Source: Pseudoclavibacter chungangensis
Lineage (GTDB): Bacteria; Actinomycetota; Actinomycetes; Actinomycetales; Microbacteriaceae
NCBI RefSeq assembly: GCF_013410545.1
Contig: NZ_JACCFV010000001.1
Coordinates: forward strand, 1 to 64,000
Length of the DNA stretch: 64,000 nucleotides
Direction of reading: 5' to 3'
Notes under the pieces: generated by a model
Database searches by the model: none
What the model was told of the DNA's origin: nothing
Seen by the model: only the letters and a program-made list of their open reading frames with translations
Shown here: positions 43,493 through 53,340 of the stretch, one piece after another
Numbering within the stretch: the first letter of the stretch is position 1
Layout of the letters: every line of letters starts with the position of its first letter
Program-made: the position numbers and the translations under genes

Positions 43493-43894
43493 TCACTCCT
43501 CGCACAGGCAGAACGGGTGGCCCGCGGGGTCGAGGAACACGACGAAGTGGCCGTCGGGGCTCGGCTGGTACTCGTGCTTCCGGGCCCCCGCGGCGAGTGC
43601 GTGGGGCGTCGAGTCGGCGATCGAGGCGACGTAGAAGTCGAGGTGCGCCTGTTGCGGGATCGGACCGTCGGGCCACTCCGGGGCCCGGTGGTCCTCGACC
43701 CGCTGGCACGCGATCCAGAACGCCGCCGACTCGCCCTCGGGTGGGCGGACATCGACCCATTCGGCGTCCGGCGACGTGTCGCTCGCCCGCCAACCGAGCA
43801 ATCGCGCGTAGAACGCCGCGAGCGCCGATGCGTCGGGACAGTCGAGCGCGAACACGTACTTCGTCGCGCCTATGGAAGCGGTCGAACCGGTCAT
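43493..43894 (-). CDS. VOC (glyoxalase-like) family protein
   Basis: 133 aa from ATG 43894; TATCGT lies 6 bases upstream, so the mRNA is probably leaderless. One beta-alpha-beta-beta-beta VOC domain: VFALDCPDASALAAFYARLLGW, then QQAHLDFYVASIADS and DGHFVVFLDPAGHPFCLCEE, with His and Glu at usual metal positions. Typical small dioxygenase/resistance-type protein; substrate unknown. It follows the MFS gene on the same strand and precedes the broken SDR. Confidence 0.85.
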   Translation of the reverse strand: MTGSTASIGATKYVFALDCPDASALAAFYARLLGWRASDTSPDAEWVDVRPPEGESAAFWIACQRVEDHRAPEWPDGPIPQQAHLDFYVASIADSTPHALAAGARKHEYQPSPDGHFVVFLDPAGHPFCLCEE

Positions 43895-43988
43895 GCCCGC
43901 ACGATAGACCGCGTTCGTGGGCGGGAGCCGGGCACTCGAAACCGCCCGCACCGAGGGCGCGACGAGGCGCGGTCCGGCGGTCCGGCCG

Positions 43989-45170
43989 TCAGGTGTGTCG
44001 GTTCGGGCGGAACTGCAGCGCGAGCGCGACGACCGCGACCGACGTGACGACCGTGATCGCGACCGGCAGCGACGAGAGCGCTGCGACCGCACCGATGGCC
44101 GGCGTCAGGCCGATCGTCGCGAGGCGCATGAGCCAGTTCACCCACGTGACCCCGGCGTGCGGCGCGAGGCCCGGGAGCGCGTCCGCGCCGGTGAACGCGA
44201 GCGGCACGGTGATCGCACACCCGAGGCCCGCGAGCGCGAAGCCGATGATCGTGAGGGGAGCCGACGGCGCCCACGCGGCCGCGAGCATGCCGACGACGAT
44301 GACGGCGAGGCTCGAGACGAGCGCCGCGCGATGGCCGACCCGATCGATGAACCGGTCGCCGAGCAGCCGGCCGACGAACTGGGCACCGAGCAGGACGCTC
44401 AGCGCGATCCCAGCGCTCTGTGCGGGCACGTCCCGCTGGTCCGCGAGGAGCACGGCCGACCAGTTGTTCCCGACGTCCTCGACCGACACGCCCGCGAGGG
44501 CCACGAGCGCGAGCGGCGCGAGCACCAGCAGCCCACCGAACCCCAGGCGGCGGGCAGGCACCGGGCTCTCGTCGTCGGGTGCCGCCGCCGCGGCGTGCGG
44601 CAGGAATGAACGGGAGGAGATGAGCATCGTGAGCACGCACACGATCCCCCACGCCGCGAGGTGGATCGTGAGCGGGACGCCGAGCGATGCCGTGAACGTC
44701 CCGACGAGGCTGCCGATCGCCGCACCGATGCTCCAGCCCGCGTGCATCGACGACAGGAGCGATCTGCCGAACGCCTCCTGCACGCGCAGGCCCTGCGCGT
44801 TCTGCGCCACGTCGACGACCGCGTCGCCGTAGCCGGCGAGCACGAGCCCGGCGACGAACAGCCAGGCGTTGCCGTGCACGACGCCGAACGTCGCGAGCAG
44901 CAGAGCGATCGTCATCCACGCTGTCCCGGACGTCGTCACGACGCGGCTGCCGAAGCGCCGGAGCAGCACGCCGGGCGTGTTGAACGCCGCCGCGGCCCCC
45001 AGCATGAACGCGGCGACGAGGAGCCCGAACAGGGCCGTGTCGACCCCGAGGAGATCCTTCACCTCGGCGTACCTCGCGAGGAGCGTCGCGGGCAGTGCGC
45101 CGTTCGTCGCGAAGGCGATCATCGTCGCGACCCGCGCGCGTCGCGCCTTCGTCGAATCGTCCACCGTCAC
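43989..45170 (-). CDS. MFS transporter, 12-TMS
   Basis: 393 aa, most likely from GTG 45170; longer upstream frame is Arg-rich and unlikely. About 12 hydrophobic segments, with LRVQEAFGRSLLSSMHAGWSIGAAIGS in helix 5 and GRLLGDRFIDRVGHRAAL between helices 8 and 9. It resembles the FucP/YbjJ-like MFS group. Substrate unknown. Its start faces the YceI gene 240 bases away. Confidence 0.8.
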   Translation of the reverse strand: MTVDDSTKARRARVATMIAFATNGALPATLLARYAEVKDLLGVDTALFGLLVAAFMLGAAAAFNTPGVLLRRFGSRVVTTSGTAWMTIALLLATFGVVHGNAWLFVAGLVLAGYGDAVVDVAQNAQGLRVQEAFGRSLLSSMHAGWSIGAAIGSLVGTFTASLGVPLTIHLAAWGIVCVLTMLISSRSFLPHAAAAAPDDESPVPARRLGFGGLLVLAPLALVALAGVSVEDVGNNWSAVLLADQRDVPAQSAGIALSVLLGAQFVGRLLGDRFIDRVGHRAALVSSLAVIVVGMLAAAWAPSAPLTIIGFALAGLGCAITVPLAFTGADALPGLAPHAGVTWVNWLMRLATIGLTPAIGAVAALSSLPVAITVVTSVAVVALALQFRPNRHT

Positions 45171-45409
45171 ACCCTGTCGAATCGGCCGCACGCACGCAAT
45201 TCCGTGGTGATCGGGCCGAAGGTGGTCGGTGCGGGTGCCGTCTATCGTCGATGCACGAACTCGTCGGCTCCGAAAGCCCCGAAAACCCGTGGCGTGCGTC
45301 GATCGGCCGAGGTGCCCACGATCGACCGGGTATGCCGTGGCGGTCCGCCGGCGATCGTCCAGGCTGCGGGAATCTCCCCCGAACGATGCCGGTTGCTCGA
45401 AAGGCCTGT

Positions 45410-46207
45410 ATGGATCTCGCACAACTCGGTGGCATCTGGAAGATCGACCCGGGGCACTCCCGTATCGGCTTCTCGGCGAAGCACGCGATGGTGACGAAGG
45501 TCCGAGGATCCTTCAACTCGATCGTAGGGGAAGTCGAGCTCGATCCACAGCACTGGGCCAACTCGAGCGCGCGTGTCGTCGTCGACCTCGCGAGCATCGA
45601 CACGCGCAACGAGCAGCGCGACGAGCACCTGCGCAGCAGCGACTTCTTCGACGTCGAGAACCACCCCGAGATGGTCTTCGAGTCCGACGACCTCGAGGAG
45701 ATCGGCGAGCAGCAGTTCATCGTGCGCGGCACGCTCTCGATCCACGGCATCACGCGCGCGCTGAGTGTGCCGCTCGAGCTGACCGGCATCGAGACCGACC
45801 CGTTCGGGAACGTCCGCGCGGGCCTCGAGGGGTCGCGTCGCATCGACCGGCGCGATTGGGGCGTGGAATGGAACACGCCGCTCGACTCGGGCGGGCTGCT
45901 CGTGAGCGAGAAGATCTCGCTCGAGTTCGAGCTGTCCCTCATCAAGGAGCCGACGCCGGAGCCCGACGCGGTGACGGGTGACGAGGGCGAGCGCGACGCG
46001 AGCACCGTCGGCGAGTCCGAGGACGACACCGCGACGGATGTCGCGGACGGTGCCGGGACGGGCATCGCGGATGACACCGGGACGGATGTCACCGACGGCG
46101 AGCCGGCGGAGATCGGTGACGGTACCGACCAGGTTCCGGCGAGCGATGACGCCGAGGAGCGGGCGGGCGAGACCGCCGACGCCCACTCGGTGAACCGGCC
46201 GGGCTGA
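45410..46207 (+). CDS. YceI family lipid-binding protein with acidic tail
   Basis: 265 aa from ATG 45410 (GAAAGG upstream). Residues about 5-180 are the YceI lipocalin-like beta barrel: WKIDPGHSRIGFSAKHAMVTKVRGSF, SFFDVENHPEM-like HLRSSDFFDVENHPEM, and DWGVEWN. Such proteins bind isoprenoids or similar lipids. No signal peptide is seen, so it is cytoplasmic. The last 85 residues are an Asp/Glu/Thr/Gly-rich repeat tail (VADGAGTGIADDTGTDVTDG), absent in most family members. Confidence 0.87.
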   Translation: MDLAQLGGIWKIDPGHSRIGFSAKHAMVTKVRGSFNSIVGEVELDPQHWANSSARVVVDLASIDTRNEQRDEHLRSSDFFDVENHPEMVFESDDLEEIGEQQFIVRGTLSIHGITRALSVPLELTGIETDPFGNVRAGLEGSRRIDRRDWGVEWNTPLDSGGLLVSEKISLEFELSLIKEPTPEPDAVTGDEGERDASTVGESEDDTATDVADGAGTGIADDTGTDVTDGEPAEIGDGTDQVPASDDAEERAGETADAHSVNRPG

Positions 46208-46285
46208 ACGTCGACCGCGGTTCCCGAAGAGAAGATACGACCGGTGGCGGAGGGCCTCGGCGGTCGGCCTGCCTAGGCTGGCGTC

Positions 46286-46726
46286 GTGACCGACACCTCA
46301 GTCGACGCCGCCTCGCGGCACCGGTTCAAATGGGCGGCGGGCCTGCAACTCGCGCAGGGGCTGCTCATGGAAGGGCTTCCCTTCCTCCTCCTGATCGTCG
46401 TCCTGCTCTCGGGGGTCGACCTGGACGACCTCGCATCCCGCTTGCCGATCATCCTGCCGTTCTTCGCCGGCCAGCTCGTGCTGATGATGGTGATGAGTGG
46501 GCTGTTCGCCGCGCTGCGGATCGTCGCGTCGATCGGCCTGCTCAAGAATCGGATGTGGGGCTACGCGCTCTCGGTCGTCAACTGCGTCGTGACGCTCGTG
46601 CTCATGGTGTTCATGCTGCCCGCGGGCATCGTGGACGGCCTTCTCTCGGGCACCGCGCTCGTGCTGCTGTTCGTCGGCCGCTACGGTGACGCGCCCGTCA
46701 TCGGTGGGCCGGACGCTCGGCCGTAG
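46286..46726 (+). CDS. Small integral membrane protein
   Basis: 146 aa from GTG 46286 with TAGGCT 6 bases upstream (leaderless). Four hydrophobic segments with short loops, no known motif. Family not recognised; similar small four-helix proteins are common in actinobacteria. It ends ten bases before the convergent ABC exporter gene. Confidence 0.7.
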   Translation: MTDTSVDAASRHRFKWAAGLQLAQGLLMEGLPFLLLIVVLLSGVDLDDLASRLPIILPFFAGQLVLMMVMSGLFAALRIVASIGLLKNRMWGYALSVVNCVVTLVLMVFMLPAGIVDGLLSGTALVLLFVGRYGDAPVIGGPDARP

Positions 46727-46735
46727 CTCGGCGGC

Positions 46736-48820
46736 TCAGCCGCCGATGCGCTCGTCGTCCTGATCGCGGTCGCGACCGAGCGAGGCGAGCCACGCCCGGT
46801 GCAATTGCGCGTAGTGACCGCCCGAGCGGACGAGGTCCCGCGGCGAGCCGTCCTCGACGATGCGGCCCTCGTCCATCACGAGAATCCGGTCGGCGTCATC
46901 GACGGTCGACAGACGGTGCGCGATGACGATCGCCGTGCGGTCGCGCAGGAGGGTCGCGAGCGCGTGCTGCACGGCCCGCTCGCTCGGGATGTCGAGCGAG
47001 CTCGTCGCCTCGTCGAGGATGAGCACCTCGGGGTCGGCGACGAAGGCGCGCGCGAACGACACGAGCTGTCGTTGCCCGGCCGAGAGCCGCACCCCGCGGT
47101 GGCTGAGGTCGGTGTCGAGCCCCAGTGGGAGGCGGTCGATGAACGTGTCGGCACCCACTCGGCGGACCGCGTCCTCGAGTGCCGCGCGAGACGCACCCGG
47201 CCGACCGAGTTCGAGGTTCGACGCGATCGTGCCCTGGAACAGGAACGGTTCCTGCGTGACCGTCACGATGCGACGCCGCAGCTCGGCATCGGGGATGTCG
47301 CGCAGGTCGACGCCGTCGAGCAGCACCTCGCCCGTCACCGGGTCCGCGAAGCGCGCGACGAGCCCCGCGAGCGTCGTCTTGCCCGCGCCCGTGCGGCCCA
47401 CGACGGCGAGCGTCTGCCCGGGCGGGATGTGCAGTGAGAGCCGGTGTAACACGGTCGGGCCGTCGGGGTAGGCGAATTCGACGTCGCGCAGCTCGATCTC
47501 GCCGCGGCCGTTCGGCGACCGTTCCGCGCGGGCGGGTGCCCCGTCGCGTGGACGCGTCGTCGCCGGGTCGACGACCGTCGGACGCTCCTCGAGCACGCCC
47601 GAGATCTTCTCGAGCGCCGCGACCGCCGACTGGTAGGTGTTCGAGAACATCCCGATCGCCTCCATCGGCTGGAACAACTGCGTCAGGTACAGCGCCGATG
47701 CGACGAGCACGCCGACGCCGATCGTCCCGTCGAGCGTGCGCAGCCCGTTCACGAGCACGACGGCCGCGAGACCGATCGCGGTGAAGAGGTTGATGCCCGT
47801 GAAGAGGCTGCCGAACGTCATCGACACGCGCCGCGCCGTGTCGGAGTACGCCTCGTTGAGGCGTCCGTACTCGTCCGCGCCGCGGGCCTCGGCCCGGAAC
47901 GCCTGCACGGCGCGCATGCCCGTCATGGTCTCGACGAACCGCACGATGAGCCGCGCCGAGCGCTCGCTCGATTCGCGGTAGAGCCGCGCCGAGACGACCT
48001 GGAACCGGCGCGTGACCGCGATGACGGGGAGGAACGCGACGAGCGCGACGAGGGCCGAGACGGGGTCGAGCAGCACGAGCGCCGTTCCGACGAAGCACAT
48101 GCGGATGACCGCCTGCACGAGGTCGCCGATGCCCGTGTCGAACAGCACGGCGAGCGAATCGATGTCGTTCGTCTGCCTGCTGATGACGCGCCCCGAGGTG
48201 TACCGCTGGTGGAAGTCGAGGTCGAGACGGGCGGTGTGATCGAACAGGCGCGTGCGGAGGTGGAGGAGGAGGCGCTGGCTGAGGGCCGCGGTGCGGCGCG
48301 TGAACAGGTTGCTGAGACACGCGTCGGCGAGGGCCGCGGCGACGAGCAGCGCGAGCACCGTCACGAACGGCACGGGATCGCCTGCGAGCAGTGCGGGCAG
48401 GCCCGCGTCGAGCGCGTTCGCGAGCAGCAGCGGGCCGGCAGCCGCTGCCGCCTGCGCCGTGACGACGAGGGCGGCGAGCAGCGCGAGGCGCAGCCCGTGC
48501 GGGCGCAACAGTTCGGCCATGAGGCGCAGCGAGCGGCGACGGAGGGCCTTCGCGTCCCGGCGTCCGACGCTCGTGAAGTGCTCGAGCCCCACCCCGATGG
48601 GCTGCGTGTCGGAGTCGAGTTCGCCACTCGCCTCGACCGATGCCGCGGCGGCCGCGGCGTTCGCGGCCTCGGTGTCGGCCGCGGCGTCCGCCGCCCCGTC
48701 GTCGAGGCGACGCGCGTCGCCGTCGACCGACTCGCCGGACTCGTCCCGCGTGCGTCGGCCTCGCGTCCACGCCTCCTGCGCCCGGTCGTCGTCGCCGGTT
48801 CGGTCCCGTCGCGCGCTCAC
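46736..48820 (-). CDS. Heterodimeric ABC exporter subunit with canonical NBD
   Basis: 694 aa from GTG 48820, which overlaps the stop of the upstream ABC gene by four bases (GTGA). An acidic Ala-rich N-terminal extension (about 1-85) precedes a six-helix exporter membrane domain (about 110-400) and an ATPase domain with VGRTGAGKTT, signature LSAGQRQLV and Walker B VLILDEATSSLD including the catalytic Glu. Together with its partner it forms a type IV (TmrAB/EfrCD-like) exporter of drugs or lipids. The signature has Ala for the usual Gly (LSAGQ). Confidence 0.88.
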   Translation of the reverse strand: MSARRDRTGDDDRAQEAWTRGRRTRDESGESVDGDARRLDDGAADAAADTEAANAAAAAASVEASGELDSDTQPIGVGLEHFTSVGRRDAKALRRRSLRLMAELLRPHGLRLALLAALVVTAQAAAAAGPLLLANALDAGLPALLAGDPVPFVTVLALLVAAALADACLSNLFTRRTAALSQRLLLHLRTRLFDHTARLDLDFHQRYTSGRVISRQTNDIDSLAVLFDTGIGDLVQAVIRMCFVGTALVLLDPVSALVALVAFLPVIAVTRRFQVVSARLYRESSERSARLIVRFVETMTGMRAVQAFRAEARGADEYGRLNEAYSDTARRVSMTFGSLFTGINLFTAIGLAAVVLVNGLRTLDGTIGVGVLVASALYLTQLFQPMEAIGMFSNTYQSAVAALEKISGVLEERPTVVDPATTRPRDGAPARAERSPNGRGEIELRDVEFAYPDGPTVLHRLSLHIPPGQTLAVVGRTGAGKTTLAGLVARFADPVTGEVLLDGVDLRDIPDAELRRRIVTVTQEPFLFQGTIASNLELGRPGASRAALEDAVRRVGADTFIDRLPLGLDTDLSHRGVRLSAGQRQLVSFARAFVADPEVLILDEATSSLDIPSERAVQHALATLLRDRTAIVIAHRLSTVDDADRILVMDEGRIVEDGSPRDLVRSGGHYAQLHRAWLASLGRDRDQDDERIGG

Positions 48821-50601
48821 GCGGTCGCCTCCTCGTCGAGGAACTCGCCCTGCCACAGCAGCCCGCGGTAGTACGGATCGTCGGCGAGCAGTTCTCGGTG
48901 GTCGCCGATCGCCGAGATGCGCCCGTCACGCAGCACCGCGACGCGGTCGGCGAGCGCGACCGTCGACGAGCGGTGCGCCACGACGAGTGTCGTCACGCCC
49001 GCGAGCGCCTCGCGGAGCGCCGCGGTCGCGCGGGCCTCCGTGCGCACGTCGACCGCGGAGAGCGGGTCGTCCAGCACGAGCACGCGCGGTCGGGCGGCGA
49101 TCGCCCGAGCGAGGGCGAGGCGCTGCCGTTGACCGCCCGAGAGGCTGTGGCCCTCCTCACCGATCCGCGTGTCGACGCCGTCGGGCAGCTCGAAGACGAA
49201 GTCGGCCTGCGCGACCTCGAGCGCCTCGGTCAGCGCCGCGTCGCTCGCGTCGGGGCGACCGAGCAGGACGTTCTCGCGCACACTCGCCGAGAACAGGAGC
49301 GGCTGTTCGAACGCGATCGCGACGTGCGTGCGCAGCTCGTTTCGGCGCACGTCCCGCACATCGACACCGTCGAGCACGACGCGCCCGGCGGTCGGATCGT
49401 GCAGCCGCACCGCGAGCTCGGTGACGAGGCTCTTGCCCGATCCCGTCGCGCCCACGAGCGCGACCGTCTCGCCTGGCCGCAGCACGAGGTCGAGGCCACG
49501 GAGCACCGAACGGTCGGCGTCCGTCCCGTCGTCCTCGCGACCGCGGGGCGGGTACGTGAAGCCGACGCCCTCGAAGCGCAGCTCGCCCGGCCCGTCGGGG
49601 ACGGTGAGCGGGTGCTCGGGGTCCGTCACGGTGTTCCGGGCGTCGAGCACCTCGAACAGGCGCGTCGTCGAGGTCGCGGCGTCGAGCGTGTCGGCGAGCA
49701 GCACACCGATCCAGCGGATCGGCCACGACAGCATCGCCGCGGTCACGAGGAACGCCGAGAGCGAGCCGACCGTGAGCTCGCCGCCCGCGACGCGGAACAC
49801 GCCGATGCCGAGGCACGCGGTGAGCGCGAGCTGTGGCAGCGCGATGAGCCAGGAGCGCACGTTCGCCTGTTCGCGTGCCTTCGCGAGCTCGGTCGTGCGC
49901 AATCGCTGCGCACCGTCGGCGAACGCGTCGACGAACTCGGGGCGACGGCCGAACGCGCGGATGACGCGAACGCCCTTCGCGGCCTCCTCGACCGAGGTCG
50001 CGAGCCGGCCCGCCTGGTCCTGACTGCGTCGCGCGAGCACGCGGTAGCGGCGCTGGAAGCGGTAGGTGAGCACGCCGCTGGGCACGGCAAACGCGAGGTA
50101 GGTGAGCCCGAGCAGCGGGTCGAGCCACACGAGCACGCTCGCACCGCCGACGATCGTGAGCAGGTTGACGACGAGCATGATGAACCCGAACGACAGCCAC
50201 CGTCGCAGGCGTGCGAGGTCGGCCGAGGAGCGCGACAGGAGCTGGCCCGATTCCCACTCGTCGTGGAACGCCGCGGGGAGGTCGCCGAGGTGGCCGAAGA
50301 GGCGGTCCCGCAGCCGACGTTCGACGCCGACCATGGGCGTGAGCACGAGCACGCGGCGCAGGAACCACAGTGCCGCCTCGCCGACGCCGACACCGAGCAG
50401 CACGAGTGCGCCCCACACGACCTGCGTCCGGTCACCGGACGTCACGGGGCCGTCGACGATGATGCGGATGATCTGCGGGCCGACGAGGCCCAGCGCGGCG
50501 GCGACGATCGAGGCGGCCAGCCCGCCGGCGAGGTACCAGGCCACGGGGCGGACGAACGGCCAGAGGCGCGCGAGCGCGGTGAAGCTCCGTTCGGCGGACA
50601 T
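48817..50601 (-). CDS. Heterodimeric ABC exporter subunit with degenerate NBD
   Basis: 594 aa from ATG 50601; TAGGCT lies 7 bases upstream, giving a leaderless operon mRNA. Six-helix exporter domain (about 20-310) and ATPase with VGATGSGKS, signature LSGGQRQRL, and Walker B VLVLDDPLSAVD, where Asp replaces the catalytic Glu. An Asp here marks the degenerate nucleotide site found in one half of heterodimeric exporters, complementing the canonical partner downstream. The two genes are co-translated. Confidence 0.9.
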   Translation of the reverse strand: MSAERSFTALARLWPFVRPVAWYLAGGLAASIVAAALGLVGPQIIRIIVDGPVTSGDRTQVVWGALVLLGVGVGEAALWFLRRVLVLTPMVGVERRLRDRLFGHLGDLPAAFHDEWESGQLLSRSSADLARLRRWLSFGFIMLVVNLLTIVGGASVLVWLDPLLGLTYLAFAVPSGVLTYRFQRRYRVLARRSQDQAGRLATSVEEAAKGVRVIRAFGRRPEFVDAFADGAQRLRTTELAKAREQANVRSWLIALPQLALTACLGIGVFRVAGGELTVGSLSAFLVTAAMLSWPIRWIGVLLADTLDAATSTTRLFEVLDARNTVTDPEHPLTVPDGPGELRFEGVGFTYPPRGREDDGTDADRSVLRGLDLVLRPGETVALVGATGSGKSLVTELAVRLHDPTAGRVVLDGVDVRDVRRNELRTHVAIAFEQPLLFSASVRENVLLGRPDASDAALTEALEVAQADFVFELPDGVDTRIGEEGHSLSGGQRQRLALARAIAARPRVLVLDDPLSAVDVRTEARATAALREALAGVTTLVVAHRSSTVALADRVAVLRDGRISAIGDHRELLADDPYYRGLLWQGEFLDEEATA

Positions 50602-50732
50602 TCCCGTGAGCCTAGCGACGGCGGGTGGCGGTGCCCCGCACGTTGCTCCGGGTGACGCGCGGCGGGGCGGTGCGACCCGGTCGCGCCGCCCCACCGCCGC
50701 TCGGCCCGCCCGCCCGGATCACCGGGCTGCGG

Positions 50733-52022
50733 TCACCAGACGATCCCGAACACCCACGTGGCGAGCGTGAGCGTCGCGACGCTCACGAGGCCGAGCGCGA
50801 TGACGTTGAGCCAGAACCCGCCCTTGATCATCTGCCCCGCCGTCACGTACCCCGATCCGTACGCGATCGCGTTCGGCGGTGTCGCGACGGGGAGCATGAA
50901 CGAGCACGTCGCGGCGACCGCGACGGGGAACGCGAGGAGCAGCGGGTCGACGCCGAGGCCGATCGACACGCCACCGACGACGGGCAGCAGCGTCGCGGCC
51001 GTGGCCGTGTTGCTCGACAGCTCGGTGAGCACGAGCACGGCACCCGTGATGAGGACGACGATGAGCCAGACGGGCACGCCCGCGAGGCCCTCGACCTGCT
51101 CACCGATCCAGGCGCTGAGTCCGCTCGCCGTGAACTGCGACGAGAGCGCGAGCCCGCCGCCGAACAGCAGCACGCCTCACGGCAGATGGCCTGCGGTCTT
51201 CCAGTCGAGCAGGCGCACGCCCTTCTCGGCGCCCGCGGGCAGGATGAACAGCAGCAGCGCGACGACGATCGCGATGCCGTGCATGAGCGCGGTGCCGAAG
51301 TTCGTGCGGATCGCGCCGCCCGTGTCGCCGATGAGCCCGTCGCCGTCACCCTGCGGTTTCGTCGTCCTGTTCGCCGCCGCGTCGCTCGTGAGCGTCGTAC
51401 TCTTCGCGACGAGCAGGAGCACCGAGACGCCGATGGGCAGCATCATGACGGCCGTCGCCGTGTTCGACACCCACATGCTCACGAGCGCGGTCGCGATCAT
51501 GAAGCCCGCGATCATGCGGTTGGGCTTCGTGCCGATCGCGCGGATCACGAGCAGCGCGAGGCGCTTGTGGAGGTTCCAGCGCTGCATCGCGAGGGCGAGC
51601 ATGAAGCCGCCGAGGAACAGGAAGATGATCGGATTGCCGTACGAGGCCCCGATGTCCTGCATGACGTCGCTCGCGCTGTCGTCGTTCTCCCGCCCGAGCA
51701 CGGGGAAGAGCGCGAGCGGGACGAGGGCCGTGACGGGCAGCGGCAGCGCCTGCGTCATCCACCACATCGCCATCACCCCCGCGACGGCGGCGGTCAGTCG
51801 GGTCGCGTGACCGACGTCGTCGGGCATCACCCAGTAGAGCAGGATGCCGGCGACGACACCTCCCGCGAGCCCGATCCGCTGTCTGATCCGCGTTCTGCGG
51901 TCCTCGCCCGTGGCCTTCTCGCCCGGGCTCTGCTCGCGCTCCGGCTCCGGATCCGCTGCGGCGTCGTACGCCTGGGTGCGGAGATCGCGCGTCTGGTCGC
52001 TCTGTTCAGTCATCGATGTCAT
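50733..52022 (-). pseudogene. SLC13/DASS anion:Na+ symporter interrupted by in-frame TGA
   Basis: From ATG 52022 (AGGAAT upstream) the frame covers 429 residues to the stop at 50733, broken once by TGA at 51177-51179. The reading is ...DWKTAGHLP-stop-GVLLFGGGLALSSQF..., where the family has Trp (LPWGVLLLFGGG), so one G-to-A change converted TGG to TGA. Both SNT signature motifs of dicarboxylate/sulfate DASS carriers are present (VSNTATAVMMLPIG and LSSNTATAATLLP). Without readthrough the C-terminal half is lost. Divergent from the FUSC gene. Confidence 0.8.
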
Positions 52023-52185
52023 TCCTCGTATGGCCGTGTGCGTTCACGTCGTCGTGCGTCACCCCGCTTGGTGGATTCGTGATCCCCCGAGCGGAACATT
52101 GTCGTGAAGGCTACAAAACGCGCCTCCGATTCTCGTCAGAGGGGCCGAACACCGCGTGTTCGCGCGGCCGAACTAGCCTTGGGGG

Positions 52186-53235
52186 ATGCGCGCGATCCTG
52201 ACGACCTTCCGGGCCAAGAAGCGTCTTCCGTTGCTGCAGGTGGCCAAGACGGCCGTCGCGATCGCGATCGCCTGGCTGCTCTCCGTCGCGCTCCTGCAGG
52301 TCGAGATGCCGATCTTCGCGGCCATCGCGACGGTCATCGTCGTGGCGCCGAGCGTCAATCAGACCTTCGCGAAGGGCATCGAGCGCACGATCGGTGTGCT
52401 CATCGGCGTGGCGATCGCGGCCGGAATGTCGGCGCTGTTCCCCACGAGCGGGCCGATGGTACTCGCGACGACGGCCGTCGCGCTCCTGCTCGCCTGGGTG
52501 CTGCGCGTCACGCCGGGCGCGCTCAACCAGATGGTGATCAGCGCGATGCTCGTGCTCGCGCTCGGTGGAACGACGCCGTTCTACGCGCTCGACCGTGTCA
52601 TCGAGACGATCATCGGAGCGGCCTCCGGGTTCGCGATCAACGCACTCGTCGTCCCGCCCGTGCTCGTCGGCCCCGCGCGCGAGCAGCTGCGACTGCTCGG
52701 CACCGAGGTCGCGGCGACCTTCGATCGGCTCGCGGGCACGCTCCTCGCCCGGCAGCGTCCGGCGGACCTGCAGGCGCTCATGATCGAGGCACGCCTCCTG
52801 CGGCCCATGCGCGATCGCGCCGAGACGAGCATCGACACCGCGCTCGAGTCGCTGCGCATGAATCCGCGCGGGCGTCGGCATCGCGACGAGCTCGAGGCCA
52901 TGCAGGCGCTGCTCGACGACCGCCTCTCGCCGATCGTCACGCAGGTGATCGGCATGACGCGGGCACTCGTCGACCAGTACGACGAGTCGATCGTCGAGGA
53001 GGACACGATGCCCGCGCTCGCGGAGGAGTTCCGTCGCGCCGCACACGACGTGCGTCTCGCGGTCCACGTCGCCGAGGTCGATCCGACACCCATGACCTCG
53101 GCGATCCCCGCGCTCACGTCACCGCTCCGGCTGCGACCGCCGAACTCCGACCACTGGATCCTGTTCGGCTCGCTCATGGAGGACCTCCGCCGCATCCGCG
53201 CGGAGTTGCGCGGCGAGGACGACGGCGACGACTGA
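52186..53235 (+). CDS. FUSC/aromatic acid exporter family protein
   Basis: 349 aa from ATG 52186, with TAGCCT 6 bases upstream (leaderless). The first 150 residues hold about six helices in the FUSC arrangement (KTAVAIAIAWLLSVALLQVEMPIFAAIAT, QTFAKGIERTIGVLIGVAI, a conserved region for aromatic-acid and fusaric-acid exporters); the rest is a soluble helical domain. The typical role is efflux of aromatic carboxylates. No membrane-fusion partner is nearby, as usual in Gram-positives. Confidence 0.83.
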   Translation: MRAILTTFRAKKRLPLLQVAKTAVAIAIAWLLSVALLQVEMPIFAAIATVIVVAPSVNQTFAKGIERTIGVLIGVAIAAGMSALFPTSGPMVLATTAVALLLAWVLRVTPGALNQMVISAMLVLALGGTTPFYALDRVIETIIGAASGFAINALVVPPVLVGPAREQLRLLGTEVAATFDRLAGTLLARQRPADLQALMIEARLLRPMRDRAETSIDTALESLRMNPRGRRHRDELEAMQALLDDRLSPIVTQVIGMTRALVDQYDESIVEEDTMPALAEEFRRAAHDVRLAVHVAEVDPTPMTSAIPALTSPLRLRPPNSDHWILFGSLMEDLRRIRAELRGEDDGDD

Positions 53236-53340
53236 GTCGACGGGAAGACCGAGTCGACGGACGGCGCGACTGCGGGCGACCGGAGCGCCATGGAACGGCC
53301 GGGGCCGCGGGGCGACCGGGGGCATGGGTGACCATGCGCT

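Noticed and set aside
51177..51179. UGA recoding (Trp or selenocysteine) in this organism
   Set aside because: Many intact genes here end at TGA and no SECIS-like hairpin is evident after this codon; a point mutation is simpler.
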